64,000 nucleotides of DNA. Origin: Pseudomonas sp. RIT-PI-AD (lineage in GTDB: Bacteria > Pseudomonadota > Gammaproteobacteria > Pseudomonadales > Pseudomonadaceae). The position numbers were made by a program, and so were the translations under genes. The number at the start of each line of letters is the position of its first letter. Within the stretch, counting starts at the first letter, position 1. The DNA is taken from NCBI RefSeq assembly GCF_025642785.1, contig NZ_JANZKU010000022.1, forward strand, positions 1 to 64,000. The letters run 5' to 3'. The notes under the pieces are model-generated. The model saw only the letters and a list, made by a program, of their open reading frames with translations, searched no databases and was not told where the DNA came from. This document shows positions 17,849 through 26,306 of this stretch, piece by piece.

Positions 17849-19621
17849 GTGAAACGTACCCCGTCCCTCCTACCGGTGGCTGCCCTGGCCGTGTCCCTGC
17901 TCAGCCCCGGCCTGCACGCGCAGGACGATTCCCAGGAAAACGTCCTGCTGCTGGAACAGGAAAAAGCCGACATCGGCATCTACAAGACCCATTTCCCCAC
18001 GCTCGAGCTGGCGCGCAAGGCGGCCATCAGCTTCCACGCGCAATTGCTGGAGTCCCATTATCCGGAGGGCTACCTGGTGATGGAGCTGAGCCCGGAGGAC
18101 ATGGAAAAACTCAGGACCTTCGGCTTCACCTTCGAGCGCGACAACGCCTTCATCGAGAAGCGCAACAAGGCCCTCAGCGCCGCCCAGGACCGCGCCCTCG
18201 GTGGCCAGAAGCCGAAGGCCTCGCGCCTGGTGGAGAACGTCGCGGTCGCCGGCATCCCGGGCTACAGCTGCTACCCCACCGTGGAAGAGACCTTCGCCAT
18301 CGCCCAGAGCCTGGCCACCCAAAAGCCCAACCTGGCCGAATGGATCGACGTGGGCGACTCGTGGCAGAAGACCCAGGGGCTGGGCGGCTACGACATGCGC
18401 GTGCTGAAGCTGACCAACAAGGCCATCGGCGGCAACAAGCCCAAACTCTTCGTCAACAGCGCCATCCACGCCCGCGAGTACGCCACCGCGCCGCTGACCC
18501 TGGACTTCGCCCGCTGGCTGGTGGACGGCTACGGCACCGATGCCGACGCCACCTGGATCCTCGACCACCACGAGGTCCACCTGATGCTGCAGACCAACCC
18601 GGATGGCCGCAAGAAAGCCGAAACCGGGCTGTCCTGGCGCAAGAACACCAACCAGGCGTACTGCGGCGCCAACAGCAACAGCCGGGGCGCGGACCTGAAC
18701 CGCAACTTCACCTTCGGCTGGAACGTCACCAACGGCCAGGGCTCCAGCGGCAATACCTGCAACGAGACCTACCGCGGCCGCAGCGCCGGCTCCGAGCCGG
18801 AAGTGCAGGCGGTGGAACGGTACGCGCGGAGCCTCTGGCCGGATCGCCGCGGGCCCAATCGCGGCGACGCCGCGCCGACCGACACCAGTGGCATCCACCT
18901 GGACATCCACAGCTACAGCCAACTGGTGCTCTGGCCCTGGGGCGATACCAGCCAGCCGGCGCCCAACGCCGCCGCGCTGCAGACCCTCGGACGCAAGTTC
19001 GCCTTCTTCAACGGCTACACCCCGCAGCAATCGGTCGGTCTCTATCCCACCGACGGCACCAGCGACGGCGTCAGCTATGGCGAACTGGGCGTGGCGGCCT
19101 ACACCATCGAGCTGGGCACCCAGTTCTTCCAGAGCTGCTCCAGCTACGACAGCGCGGTGAAGCAGGGCAACCTGCCGGCGCTGATCTACGCGGCGAAGGT
19201 GGTGCGCACGCCCTACGTCACCCCCGGCGGGCCGGACATCACCAGCCTGGGCCTGGCCGGCAGGGCCGCCACCACCGGGGTCGCGCCGGGCACCGCGGTC
19301 ACCCTCAAGGCCAATGCCACGGACAGCCGCTACAACAACAGCAACGGCACCGAGGCCACCCAGAACATCGCCGCCGCCGAGTACTACATCGACAAGGCGC
19401 CCTGGGAATCCGGCGCCACGCCTATCGCCCTGCTGGCCAGCGACGGCAGCTTCAACGCCAAGACCGAAAGCCTGACCGGCACCCTCGCCACCGCCGGCCT
19501 GGCCAACGGCAAGCACCTGGTCTACGTGCGCAGCCGCGACGCCAAGGGCACCTGGGGCGCGGTCAGCGCGACCTTCCTGGTGATCGACAGCGCCGCGGGC
19601 AGCCGCCCGAGCAGCCTCTGA
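17849..19621 (+). CDS. Secreted M14 zinc carboxypeptidase
   Basis: This is a 590-aa exported metallocarboxypeptidase that would trim C-terminal residues from peptides outside the cytoplasm. A signal peptide (ending LHAQ, residue 25) is followed by a pro-like region of about 115 aa, then the peptidase domain. Zinc ligands are H207 and E210 in SAIHAREYA and H354 in LDIHSYSQ; N284/R285 in DLNRNF bind the substrate carboxylate; E421 in YTIELG is the catalytic base. A C-terminal beta-rich domain (about 455-580) may aid secretion or binding. The start is GTG at 17849 with GAAGG upstream. Six cysteines in the mature enzyme are compatible with an extracellular location. Confidence 0.9.
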   Translation: MKRTPSLLPVAALAVSLLSPGLHAQDDSQENVLLLEQEKADIGIYKTHFPTLELARKAAISFHAQLLESHYPEGYLVMELSPEDMEKLRTFGFTFERDNAFIEKRNKALSAAQDRALGGQKPKASRLVENVAVAGIPGYSCYPTVEETFAIAQSLATQKPNLAEWIDVGDSWQKTQGLGGYDMRVLKLTNKAIGGNKPKLFVNSAIHAREYATAPLTLDFARWLVDGYGTDADATWILDHHEVHLMLQTNPDGRKKAETGLSWRKNTNQAYCGANSNSRGADLNRNFTFGWNVTNGQGSSGNTCNETYRGRSAGSEPEVQAVERYARSLWPDRRGPNRGDAAPTDTSGIHLDIHSYSQLVLWPWGDTSQPAPNAAALQTLGRKFAFFNGYTPQQSVGLYPTDGTSDGVSYGELGVAAYTIELGTQFFQSCSSYDSAVKQGNLPALIYAAKVVRTPYVTPGGPDITSLGLAGRAATTGVAPGTAVTLKANATDSRYNNSNGTEATQNIAAAEYYIDKAPWESGATPIALLASDGSFNAKTESLTGTLATAGLANGKHLVYVRSRDAKGTWGAVSATFLVIDSAAGSRPSSL

Positions 19622-19625
19622 GTAC

Positions 19626-19659
19626 CCGGCTACCGGCGGCTTCGGCCGCCGGCAGCCGG
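19626..19659. terminator. Hairpin with UUCG loop at the carboxypeptidase 3' end
   Basis: CCGGCGGC (19633-19640) pairs with GCCGCCGG (19645-19652) around a TTCG tetraloop, and is extended by CCGGCT/AGCCGG outside one mismatch. It begins 5 nt after the carboxypeptidase stop and faces the convergent GGDEF gene. There is no T-run, so it may stabilise the 3' end or act with Rho rather than as an intrinsic terminator. Confidence 0.5.
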
Positions 19660-19771
19660 TCCGCTTCGAAAACCCTAAAAACGCCGTCGCGCCCGCCTGC
19701 CGCGCCGTTCAGGCCGGTGCGGGAGCGCCCACGCGTCGGGTCAGGGAACAGGCGTCGCCGCAGCGGGCGAC

Positions 19772-20740
19772 TCAGGCATCGACCACTTGGTTCTTGCCCT
19801 GTCGCTTGGCCGTGTACATGCCGGCGTCGGCGCGGCTGTAGAGGGCATCCAGGTCCTTGTCGCCCGGCCGCATGCCGGTCAGGCCCTGGCTGATGGTCAC
19901 GCTGAATTGCTTGCCCTCGACGCTGAAGGCCTGGCGCTGCACCTCCCGTTGCAGGCGCTCGGCGATCTGCCGGGCCTGTTGCGCGTCGCAACCGGGCAGC
20001 ACCGCCGCGAATTCCTCGCCGCCGATACGCCCGAACTGGTCGGCGCGGCGCAGCGCGGAGGCGCCGCACTGGGCGATGCGTTGCAACACCTGGTCGCCGA
20101 CCTGGTGGCCGAAGGTGTCGTTGATCTTCTTGAAGTCATCCACGTCCAGCAGCAGGAACGCCAGCGGCGTGCCGTTCTGCCGGGCGAGGTCGAACTCGCG
20201 CTCGGCGCATTCGAAGAAATGCCGGCGGTTGCTGCTCTGGGTCAGCACGTCGACGGTCGCCAAGCGGTGCAGCTCGCCTTCCAGGCGCTTCTTCTCGGTG
20301 ATGTCCTCGGCGATGCCGACCACGATCAGCGGGCGGTCGGCCTCGCCGTACTGGCTGACGAAGCACTTGTCGCTGAGCCAGCGGATCTGCCCGTCGGCGC
20401 GAATGATGCGGTACTCGCGGGTTTCCATCGCGCCCTTGGCGAACACATCGGCGAGGCTCTGGGCGGCGTACTCCATGTCGTCCGGGTAGATGCTGTTGCG
20501 CCACTCGTTGTAATCGGCCAGCAGCAGGGCGGCGGAGCGGCCGAACACCTGCTCGTAGGCCGGGCTGACGTAGATGATCTGCTGGCTGTCCCAGTCGAAG
20601 GCCCAAAGCACCGCGTTGACGCTGCCCAGCAGCGTGCTGATCAGCTGTTCGCGCTCGCGCAGGCGCTCCACTTCGCCGCGGCTGTGCAGCAGCGCGAGGG
20701 TCAGTTGCTCCAGCTCGCTCGGCGCCTGATCGGATTCCAT
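19772..20740 (-). CDS. PAS-GGDEF diguanylate cyclase
   Basis: This 322-aa cytoplasmic protein should synthesise cyclic di-GMP. A short coiled coil (about 7-35) leads into a PAS domain (35-150, with VSPAYEQVFG and a PAC motif ending IAEDITEKK). The GGDEF domain follows (160-320). The catalytic motif is RIGGEEF (240-244), and an inhibitory I-site RRAD lies at 231-234, exactly five residues ahead, so product inhibition should be retained. The usual LTGLxNRR entry is LTQSSNRR here. No membrane segment is present. It resembles single PAS-GGDEF proteins near the desA/oscA region of P. aeruginosa, though order differs here. Confidence 0.9.
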   Translation of the reverse strand: MESDQAPSELEQLTLALLHSRGEVERLREREQLISTLLGSVNAVLWAFDWDSQQIIYVSPAYEQVFGRSAALLLADYNEWRNSIYPDDMEYAAQSLADVFAKGAMETREYRIIRADGQIRWLSDKCFVSQYGEADRPLIVVGIAEDITEKKRLEGELHRLATVDVLTQSSNRRHFFECAEREFDLARQNGTPLAFLLLDVDDFKKINDTFGHQVGDQVLQRIAQCGASALRRADQFGRIGGEEFAAVLPGCDAQQARQIAERLQREVQRQAFSVEGKQFSVTISQGLTGMRPGDKDLDALYSRADAGMYTAKRQGKNQVVDA

Positions 20741-20803
20741 CGAAAAACAACTCTGCGGGGGATGAAGCCACAGCTTATGCGGGCGCGCCGACGCTGACGA
20801 CGA

Positions 20804-21835
20804 TCAGCTGTGGCTGATGTGACGGGTGGCAGAAAAACGATTGAGCGTGCGGTGAATGAGGAACACCGCGAGCAATGTGATGTATACGGCCGCGCACACC
20901 GAGGCGAGGCGGTAGGCGATGCTGAAGAACAGGTCGTGGCGCGGAGTCAGGTACTGGCCGAAGAGGATCGCCAGGGTGGTCAGGGCGCCGAAGCCGATCC
21001 CCGGCACGCCGCGCTCCAGCACGTGCACCCGCGCGCAGTAGAACGCCGCGATCCAGTACGCCAGGGTCACCAGCGGCAACAGGTCGTAGTGGTCGTAGAG
21101 CACCAGCTGCAGGGTCAGACCCACCAGGCAACCGAGCAGCGTGCCGAGGGCGCGGATGCGCCCGGCGAAACGGATGCCGTGCCAGTGCATGGGGAACAGC
21201 ACCAGGATCGAGGCCACCTGCGCCGACAACGAATCGCGCAGGTCGAAACTCTGGAACACGGCGAACGACAGGGTGGCGACGATCGCCCCCAGCCAGGCCT
21301 CGTGGCGCCGGCTCGGCGCGTCCTTCGGCGTCGGGACCCGCGGGGGCCGGGGCGCGACGTCGGGAAACAGGTAGAACATCAACCAGGCGATCAGCACCGT
21401 CAGGGCGGCCGCCACCAGGTTGCTGGCGATCAGGTCATAGAGCGGCGTATCGGGGTAGCTGGCGAAATGCAGCTGCATGGACAGGAACACGCTGCCCAAT
21501 GCGCCATAGAGGAACAGCGGCCCCCGGGCCATCAGCGCGAAGCGGTGGTAGAACAGGCCGAACACCAGGGGCAGCATCAGCAGCGGCCGATCGCCGAACA
21601 GCCCCTGGAGGACCAGCACCTCCAGGCTGACCACCACCGCCTGGGCGAGGAACTGCCGCACCGCGTGGGCATCCAGGCGCGGCGTCAGGCCCAGCAGCAA
21701 CATGGGGTAGACGCAGAAGAACGCGCCATTGTCCCAGGCCATCAGCTTGCAGACGAACAGGCCCAGGGTGCCGCCGCCGGCGAGGCGCAGGCACTGGCGC
21801 AGGTCATTGCCGTCCATCGCCGCCTGGCGGGCCAT
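20804..21835 (-). CDS. FUSC/DUF2955-like membrane efflux protein
   Basis: This 343-aa inner-membrane protein has two blocks of about five hydrophobic segments separated by a cytoplasmic region (about 165-185, PDVAPRPPRVPTP). This is the duplicated half-channel plan of the aromatic-acid exporter/fusaric-acid resistance superfamily. An LFVCKLMAWDNGAFFCVYPMLLLG-type stretch near the start fits DUF2955. Its start overlaps the stop of the HlyD gene by one base (TGATG), so the two form an efflux pair. The substrate is unknown; related pairs export aromatic acids or phenazine-like compounds. Confidence 0.78.
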   Translation of the reverse strand: MARQAAMDGNDLRQCLRLAGGGTLGLFVCKLMAWDNGAFFCVYPMLLLGLTPRLDAHAVRQFLAQAVVVSLEVLVLQGLFGDRPLLMLPLVFGLFYHRFALMARGPLFLYGALGSVFLSMQLHFASYPDTPLYDLIASNLVAAALTVLIAWLMFYLFPDVAPRPPRVPTPKDAPSRRHEAWLGAIVATLSFAVFQSFDLRDSLSAQVASILVLFPMHWHGIRFAGRIRALGTLLGCLVGLTLQLVLYDHYDLLPLVTLAYWIAAFYCARVHVLERGVPGIGFGALTTLAILFGQYLTPRHDLFFSIAYRLASVCAAVYITLLAVFLIHRTLNRFSATRHISHS

Positions 21836-22896
21836 CAGTAGATGTAGTGCAGCAGGCTGATGAAGCCGATCTGCAAGCGACCGCAGAAGGCTGCCAGGGA
21901 CGAGTCCCGCGGATACAGCTGGACGGTCGCCTTGGCGCCGCTGGGCAGCGCCTGGGGCAGCGGGTCGAGCAGGCGCACGTGCAGCCGCTGGCGCTGCGCA
22001 TCGCGGACCCAGCGGTCGGAAACCGCCGGGGCGGCGAGGTCGCCGTTGGCCTCGAGCTGGCCCTCCTTCACCCCGGCGTCGAGGGCGCTCACGCGGGCGG
22101 CGAAGACCTGGCCAGGCCAGCCGTCGAAGACCACCGCGGCCTCGTCCCCCAGGCTGACGTAGCGCAGGGTCTTCTCGCGGAAATCGGCGCTGATATCGGC
22201 GTCCTCGGCCACCAGGGCCGCCACCGGGGTACCGGCGGAGACGAAGGCGCCGCTGGACAGTTGCAGGTTGCTCAACGTGCCGGCACGCTCGGCACGCACC
22301 TCGCTGTAGTACAGGTCGAGGCGGGCGCGCTCCAGGTCGTTGCGCGCGCGGCGCAGGTGCAGGTTGGCCTCGCCGGGGGCGCCGCGCTGCACGCTCAACT
22401 CGCGCGCGCGTGCGGCGCTCGCGCGCACCTTGGCGTCGGCAGCCAGGCGCTGCGCCTCGGTCTGCTCGTAGAGCTGGCGGGAGACGTGCTGGCTGGCCAT
22501 CAGCTGGCGCAGGCGGCTGGCCTCCTGGCCCAGCTCGGTGGCGGAGGCGCGCGCCGCCGCCTGCTCGGCCTGGGCCGCGGCGAGCGCCGCGTCCAGCCCG
22601 GCGTTGTCCTGCACCGCCTGCTCCAGGGCCAGCTCCGCCGCCTCGACGGCCAGGCGAAAGGGTTGCGGGTCGAGCCGGAACACCACTTGGCCGGCCTGGA
22701 CTGCGTGGTTGTTGGCCACCGCCACCTCGACCACCTGGCCGCTGACCCGCGGGGCGAGGCGCAGCACCGGTCGGGTCAACTGGGCTTGTGGGGTGATCGG
22801 CATCCGCAGGTCGGCGACGAGAAAATAGGCGAACAACAGGATGAAGGCCGCGATAGCGATTTGAACCCGGCGGGCAAATCGTTGATCCGGAGTCAT
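21835..22896 (-). CDS. HlyD-family membrane fusion protein
   Basis: This 353-aa periplasmic adaptor is anchored by one N-terminal helix (IAIAAFILLFAYFLVADL). A lipoyl half (LAPRVSGQVVEVAVANNHAVQAGQVVFRLDPQPF), a long alpha-helical hairpin rich in Ala (about 85-200) and a barrel domain follow. It would link the FUSC-like permease encoded directly downstream to the outer membrane. No outer-membrane factor gene is present nearby. The LysR gene lies divergently 158 bp upstream and is the likely regulator. Confidence 0.88.
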   Translation of the reverse strand: MTPDQRFARRVQIAIAAFILLFAYFLVADLRMPITPQAQLTRPVLRLAPRVSGQVVEVAVANNHAVQAGQVVFRLDPQPFRLAVEAAELALEQAVQDNAGLDAALAAAQAEQAAARASATELGQEASRLRQLMASQHVSRQLYEQTEAQRLAADAKVRASAARARELSVQRGAPGEANLHLRRARNDLERARLDLYYSEVRAERAGTLSNLQLSSGAFVSAGTPVAALVAEDADISADFREKTLRYVSLGDEAAVVFDGWPGQVFAARVSALDAGVKEGQLEANGDLAAPAVSDRWVRDAQRQRLHVRLLDPLPQALPSGAKATVQLYPRDSSLAAFCGRLQIGFISLLHYIY

Positions 22897-23054
22897 GACT
22901 ACCTCGGTGACGGATACGGAAAGGGCCGACGCGGGGCCCGAACGACGGCCACGCAGACGCGCAGCCGCCGACAGCTCAGGGCGGCCAGTATATTCAGGGC
23001 GATTCGAGGGATAATCCGCCCAGACCGAGAATCAGCTTTACGCGAGAGGCAACA

Positions 23055-24011
23055 ATGGACACTTTGCAAGGCATGCGGGTCTGGGTACGGGTGATCGAGA
23101 CGGGCAGTTTCACCGCGGCGGCGCAGTCCCTGGACCTCTCCACCGCGCAAGTCTCGCGGCTGGTCTCCGAGCTGGAACAGCAGTTGCAGGCGCGCCTGAT
23201 GCACCGCACCACTCGCCGCCTGGCGCTGACCGAAGCGGGCGAGCGCTACCTGCAACGCTGCCGGCAGATCCTCACCCAGGTCGACGAGGCCAGCGCGGAA
23301 GCCCGCGGCGCTCACCTGACCCCCAGCGGCCGGCTGCGCCTGCACAGCCTGACCGGGCTGGGCCTGCACATCACGCCGCTGATCGCGCGCTATTGCGAGC
23401 GCTACCCGCAGGTAGTGATCGAGCTGACCCTGTCGCAGCGCAATCCGGACCCGCTGGAGGAAGGCCAGGACGTGGTGATCACCTTCGCCCGCGAACTGCC
23501 GGACTCGCAACTGGTGGCGCAACCCCTGGGACAGTTGTACAGCGTGGTCTGCGCCTCTGCCGACTACCTGCGGCGGCACGGGGTGCCCCAGCGTCCGGAC
23601 GACCTGCACCGGCATCGCTGCCTGCGCCTGCTCGACCCCATCTACGCGGACACCTGGGTATTCCGCGACGCCGACGGCGAACACAGCATCCTGCCCGGGC
23701 AGACCTTTCAGGTGAACGTCGCCGAGTCCCTGGCCAAGGCCGCCCAGGCCGGGATGGGCATCTGCCTGCTGCCGTTCTTTGTCGCCGCGCAGCCCCTGCG
23801 GGAGGGCCGGTTGCTGCGCGTGCTGCCCCAGCATCGCCTGCAGGAGCGCGGCATCTATGCCCTCTATCCGTCCCGGCTGTTCCTCGACGCGAAGATCAAG
23901 ACCTGGGTGGACTTCCTGCGCGCCGAGCTGCCTCTGGCGTTCGCCGAGGACGAGCGCGTGCTGGAAGCGCCGGAACACTGGGCTAACCCGCAATTGTTGC
24001 ACAACGAGTAA
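23055..24011 (+). CDS. LysR-family regulator, divergent from the HlyD/FUSC pair
   Basis: The 318-aa protein has an N-terminal winged helix-turn-helix (VIETGSFTAAAQSLDLSTAQVSRLVSELEQQL, residues about 14-45) and a C-terminal periplasmic-binding-like effector domain. It belongs to the large subgroup in which the first residues read MDTLQGMRVWVRVIETGSF. Its divergent placement relative to the efflux pair suggests it controls that pair in response to the exported compound. A start at 23055 gives the standard LysR N-terminus. Confidence 0.88.
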   Translation: MDTLQGMRVWVRVIETGSFTAAAQSLDLSTAQVSRLVSELEQQLQARLMHRTTRRLALTEAGERYLQRCRQILTQVDEASAEARGAHLTPSGRLRLHSLTGLGLHITPLIARYCERYPQVVIELTLSQRNPDPLEEGQDVVITFARELPDSQLVAQPLGQLYSVVCASADYLRRHGVPQRPDDLHRHRCLRLLDPIYADTWVFRDADGEHSILPGQTFQVNVAESLAKAAQAGMGICLLPFFVAAQPLREGRLLRVLPQHRLQERGIYALYPSRLFLDAKIKTWVDFLRAELPLAFAEDERVLEAPEHWANPQLLHNE

Positions 24012-24101
24012 CAGTCATTCCCGGAAATGGGCGTTTTTCCTCGGACGGCAGCGGAATACGATGGACTCCTGTTCCAAAAACGTTCCGTCAGAGGATCGAT
24101 C

Positions 24102-24293
24102 ATGAAAACCTCATTGCTTGCCACTGCCCTGCTAACCGCTTCCACCCTGCTGTTCGCCTCCCTGAGCCAGGCTGAAGAATCGCCGTCCTTCGTCGAACAT
24201 ACCCTCGCCATGCAGAACAGCCCCGCGCAGGTCGCCCAGGCCGAAACGCTCGCCACCCATAGCGTCCACGAGCAGACCCACCAGGACAGCTGA
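24102..24293 (+). CDS. Small secreted protein, 63 aa, unknown
   Basis: The ATG at 24102 is preceded by GAGGATCG. The product has a strong signal peptide (MKTSLLATALLTASTLLFASLSQA) and a 39-residue mature part rich in Gln, His, Ala and acidic residues, without Cys. It is followed by a good intrinsic terminator, which supports a real transcript. No family is recognised. Confidence 0.6.
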   Translation: MKTSLLATALLTASTLLFASLSQAEESPSFVEHTLAMQNSPAQVAQAETLATHSVHEQTHQDS

Positions 24294-24350
24294 GTCCCGG
24301 CGCTTTCCTCCTGACGTTGATACCCGATTGCTCCTTATCGACGTCTTTTC

Positions 24351-24378
24351 AGGCCGCTACCCCGCGGCCTTTTTTATT
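24351..24378 (+). terminator. Rho-independent terminator after the 63-aa secreted protein
   Basis: AGGCCGC (24351-24357) pairs with GCGGCCT (24364-24370) around a 6-nt loop and runs into TTTTTTATTTC. It lies 58 nt after the stop at 24293. The remaining roughly 260 bp up to the tautomerase gene hold nothing I can recognise. Confidence 0.8.
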
Positions 24379-24639
24379 TCGTCCGGCCCCCGACCCGCTT
24401 CCGCGGATCGCCCCAAGCCCCGAACCGCGCGCGCCAGGGCCCTCGGGACGCCGCCGCCAGCCCGCGTAGGACGACCGAGCGCGGCGGCAGAGGATCGAAG
24501 CGGCGGCGGGCTTCATCCGTCGCACAGCGTCACCGTCACTGCGCGGGCCGAATCCGCTTCGCGGCGGGGTCGCCTTCGGCCTTCGACCCAGACCCGGACC
24601 GACTTCGACGGCGGCCCTGCCAGGGTGCGCATCGGCAGC

Positions 24640-25020
24640 TCAGGCGTATTGCGCGAGGCCATGGCCGAGCGACCAGTTTTCCTTCGCGACCTCGATGAGG
24701 CTCACGAATACATCTTCCGGCCGCACGCCGGGACGTTCGCCCAACCCTTCTGCAATCCGCCGGAACAGGGCTTTTTTCTGCGCCGGGGTACGGGTGTCGC
24801 TCGCGGTGATCTGGATGAATACCAGGTCGTCGCTACGGGCGACGTCGAGATAAGCCGCGCCGTAACGGAAGTTCGCCGCGTCATGCTCGGTGATGGCCAT
24901 GAACTGGTCGTCTTCGGGCACGTTGAAGGTCTCGCGCAGGGCCTGATAGACGCCGTCGAAAATCGCTTGGCGGTGAGAGTCCGGCTTTCCGGCACGCAGT
25001 GAGATGTGAACGAGTGGCAT
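24640..25020 (-). CDS. Tautomerase-family protein (4-oxalocrotonate tautomerase/MIF fold)
   Basis: The 126-aa protein starts MPLVHISLRAGKPDSHRQ, so after removal of Met the N-terminus is the catalytic Pro that defines this superfamily. The length is that of the two-motif tautomerase group rather than the 62-residue single-motif enzymes. FVSLIEVAKENWSLGHGLAQ at the C-terminus is typical of that group. GGAGGAGCATCACC precedes the ATG at 25020, which confirms the start and hence the Pro. It is divergent from a LysR gene. The substrate is unknown; such proteins act on dienols, haloacrylates or phenylpyruvate-like compounds. Confidence 0.85.
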   Translation of the reverse strand: MPLVHISLRAGKPDSHRQAIFDGVYQALRETFNVPEDDQFMAITEHDAANFRYGAAYLDVARSDDLVFIQITASDTRTPAQKKALFRRIAEGLGERPGVRPEDVFVSLIEVAKENWSLGHGLAQYA

Positions 25021-25258
25021 GGTGATGCTCCTCCAGAGGTCTGAGGGTCTGCCGCCGCTTCGCGCGCGCCTGCCCGCTCGATTGCGCGGGCGGAGCGGCG
25101 GCGAAACGCGGCCATTCGGATCGAATCGGGCCCGCTCACAGCATGTGCGTCCGCGCCTGCGAAGTCGGCGCACCCACCGCCGCCAGGCAAACGGTGGCCG
25201 TGCCGATGACCCTGACTGGAGGTTATTTATTTTGCTATTTTATGGACACTTATATCAG

Positions 25259-25270
25259 CGATAACTATCG
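25259..25270 (+). promoter_or_regulatory. Palindrome CGATA-AC-TATCG just ahead of the LysR start
   Basis: The 12-bp inverted repeat ends 3 bp before the ATG at 25274, in an AT-rich stretch (25220-25275) between the tautomerase and LysR genes. Its position suits autorepression of the LysR gene, but the spacer is shorter than in most LysR boxes, so this is only a candidate. Confidence 0.3.
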
Positions 25271-25273
25271 ATA

Positions 25274-26131
25274 ATGACTGGACGCCCCCTGGATCTGGAC
25301 GCGGTGCTGACGTTCGTGCGTACCGCCGAGCTGGGAAGCTTCACCCTCGCCGCTGAAACCATGGGCACGACGCAAGCGGCGGTCAGCCTGAAGCTGAAAC
25401 GGCTCGAGGAACGGCTTGGCTTTCGCCTGCTCGAGCGGACACCCCGGCACGTGCAACTCTCCGGGAGAGGCGCGGCCTTTCTCGAGCATGCCCGCGAGCT
25501 TCTGGACGTCCATGATCGCGCCCTCCATGCGCTCGCCGGGGTAAGGCAGCGCCTCACCATCGGCATCAGCGATCACGTCGCCGGGCCGGAGCTTCCCACC
25601 CTGATCGCGCGCATGAATGCCCAGGATCCCGAGCTGCTGATCGAGATCCGGATCGGGTCCTCGGCCGACCTGCTGCAGTGTTTCGACCGGCGTGAGCTGG
25701 ATACGGTGATCGTGCGCCTGCACGCCGGCCGCAATGACGGGCAGATGCTGGCCGAAGAAAGGTTCGGCTGGTTCGCCGGGCCAGGCTGGCAACACCGCCC
25801 GGATGAACCCCTGCCGCTCGCCACGTTGGCGGAGCCCTGTGGCGTGCGCGTGATGGCCGGGAGGCTCCTCGATGCCGCGGACGTGCCGTGGGAAGAAATC
25901 TTCGTCGGCGGCGGTGTGGCGGCGGTTTCCGCGGCCGTCATGGCCGGGCTGGGGGTCGCCGCCCTGGCGCCGCGCATGCTGCCGTTCGGGGCGGTGGACG
26001 TGGGTAACCGCCTGGGTCTTCCCGATTTGCCGCGCTTGCCGGTCCTGCTCCACACGAGGGTCAGGGACGGCAGGCCCCGCGACGCGCTTGACGCGCTTTC
26101 GGCGGCCTTCCGGAGTGCGGTGAGGGGGTAG
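25274..26131 (+). CDS. LysR-family regulator, divergent from the tautomerase
   Basis: This 285-aa regulator has the N-terminal winged helix (TAELGSFTLAAETMGTTQAAVSLKLKRLEERLGFRLLERT, residues 17-56). The effector-binding domain begins near residue 92 (LTIGISDHVAGPELPTLIARM). Its divergence from the tautomerase gene makes that gene the probable target. There is no strong ribosome binding site before 25274; the AT-rich leader and the family start support this choice. Nothing indicates the ligand. Confidence 0.87.
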   Translation: MTGRPLDLDAVLTFVRTAELGSFTLAAETMGTTQAAVSLKLKRLEERLGFRLLERTPRHVQLSGRGAAFLEHARELLDVHDRALHALAGVRQRLTIGISDHVAGPELPTLIARMNAQDPELLIEIRIGSSADLLQCFDRRELDTVIVRLHAGRNDGQMLAEERFGWFAGPGWQHRPDEPLPLATLAEPCGVRVMAGRLLDAADVPWEEIFVGGGVAAVSAAVMAGLGVAALAPRMLPFGAVDVGNRLGLPDLPRLPVLLHTRVRDGRPRDALDALSAAFRSAVRG

Positions 26132-26262
26132 CGGATCGCTTCACGGGCTCACCGGATGGCCAAGGCCGCTCCGCAAGCCCCCTGGCCCCGCGAAATACTC
26201 GCGGCCTGCACGCTGCGGCGGAAGCGTTGATTGGATGAGCGCCGCGCCCGCTCCCAGGCATG

Positions 26263-26289
26263 AAAAAGCCGGCATCGCGCCGGCTTTTC
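26263..26289. terminator. Bidirectional terminator between LysR gene and desA
   Basis: AAAAGCCGGC (26264-26273) and GCCGGCTTTT (26279-26288) form a perfect 10-bp stem with a 5-nt loop. A/T tails on both sides allow termination of both the rightward LysR message and the leftward desA message. Confidence 0.85.
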
Positions 26290-26306
26290 GGTCGAACGCG
26301 CCTGTC

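Noticed and set aside
22970-23040. GATT-N8-AATC as a LysR box in the HlyD/LysR intergenic region
   Set aside because: Four-base arms are expected by chance in a region this long; not reported as a feature.
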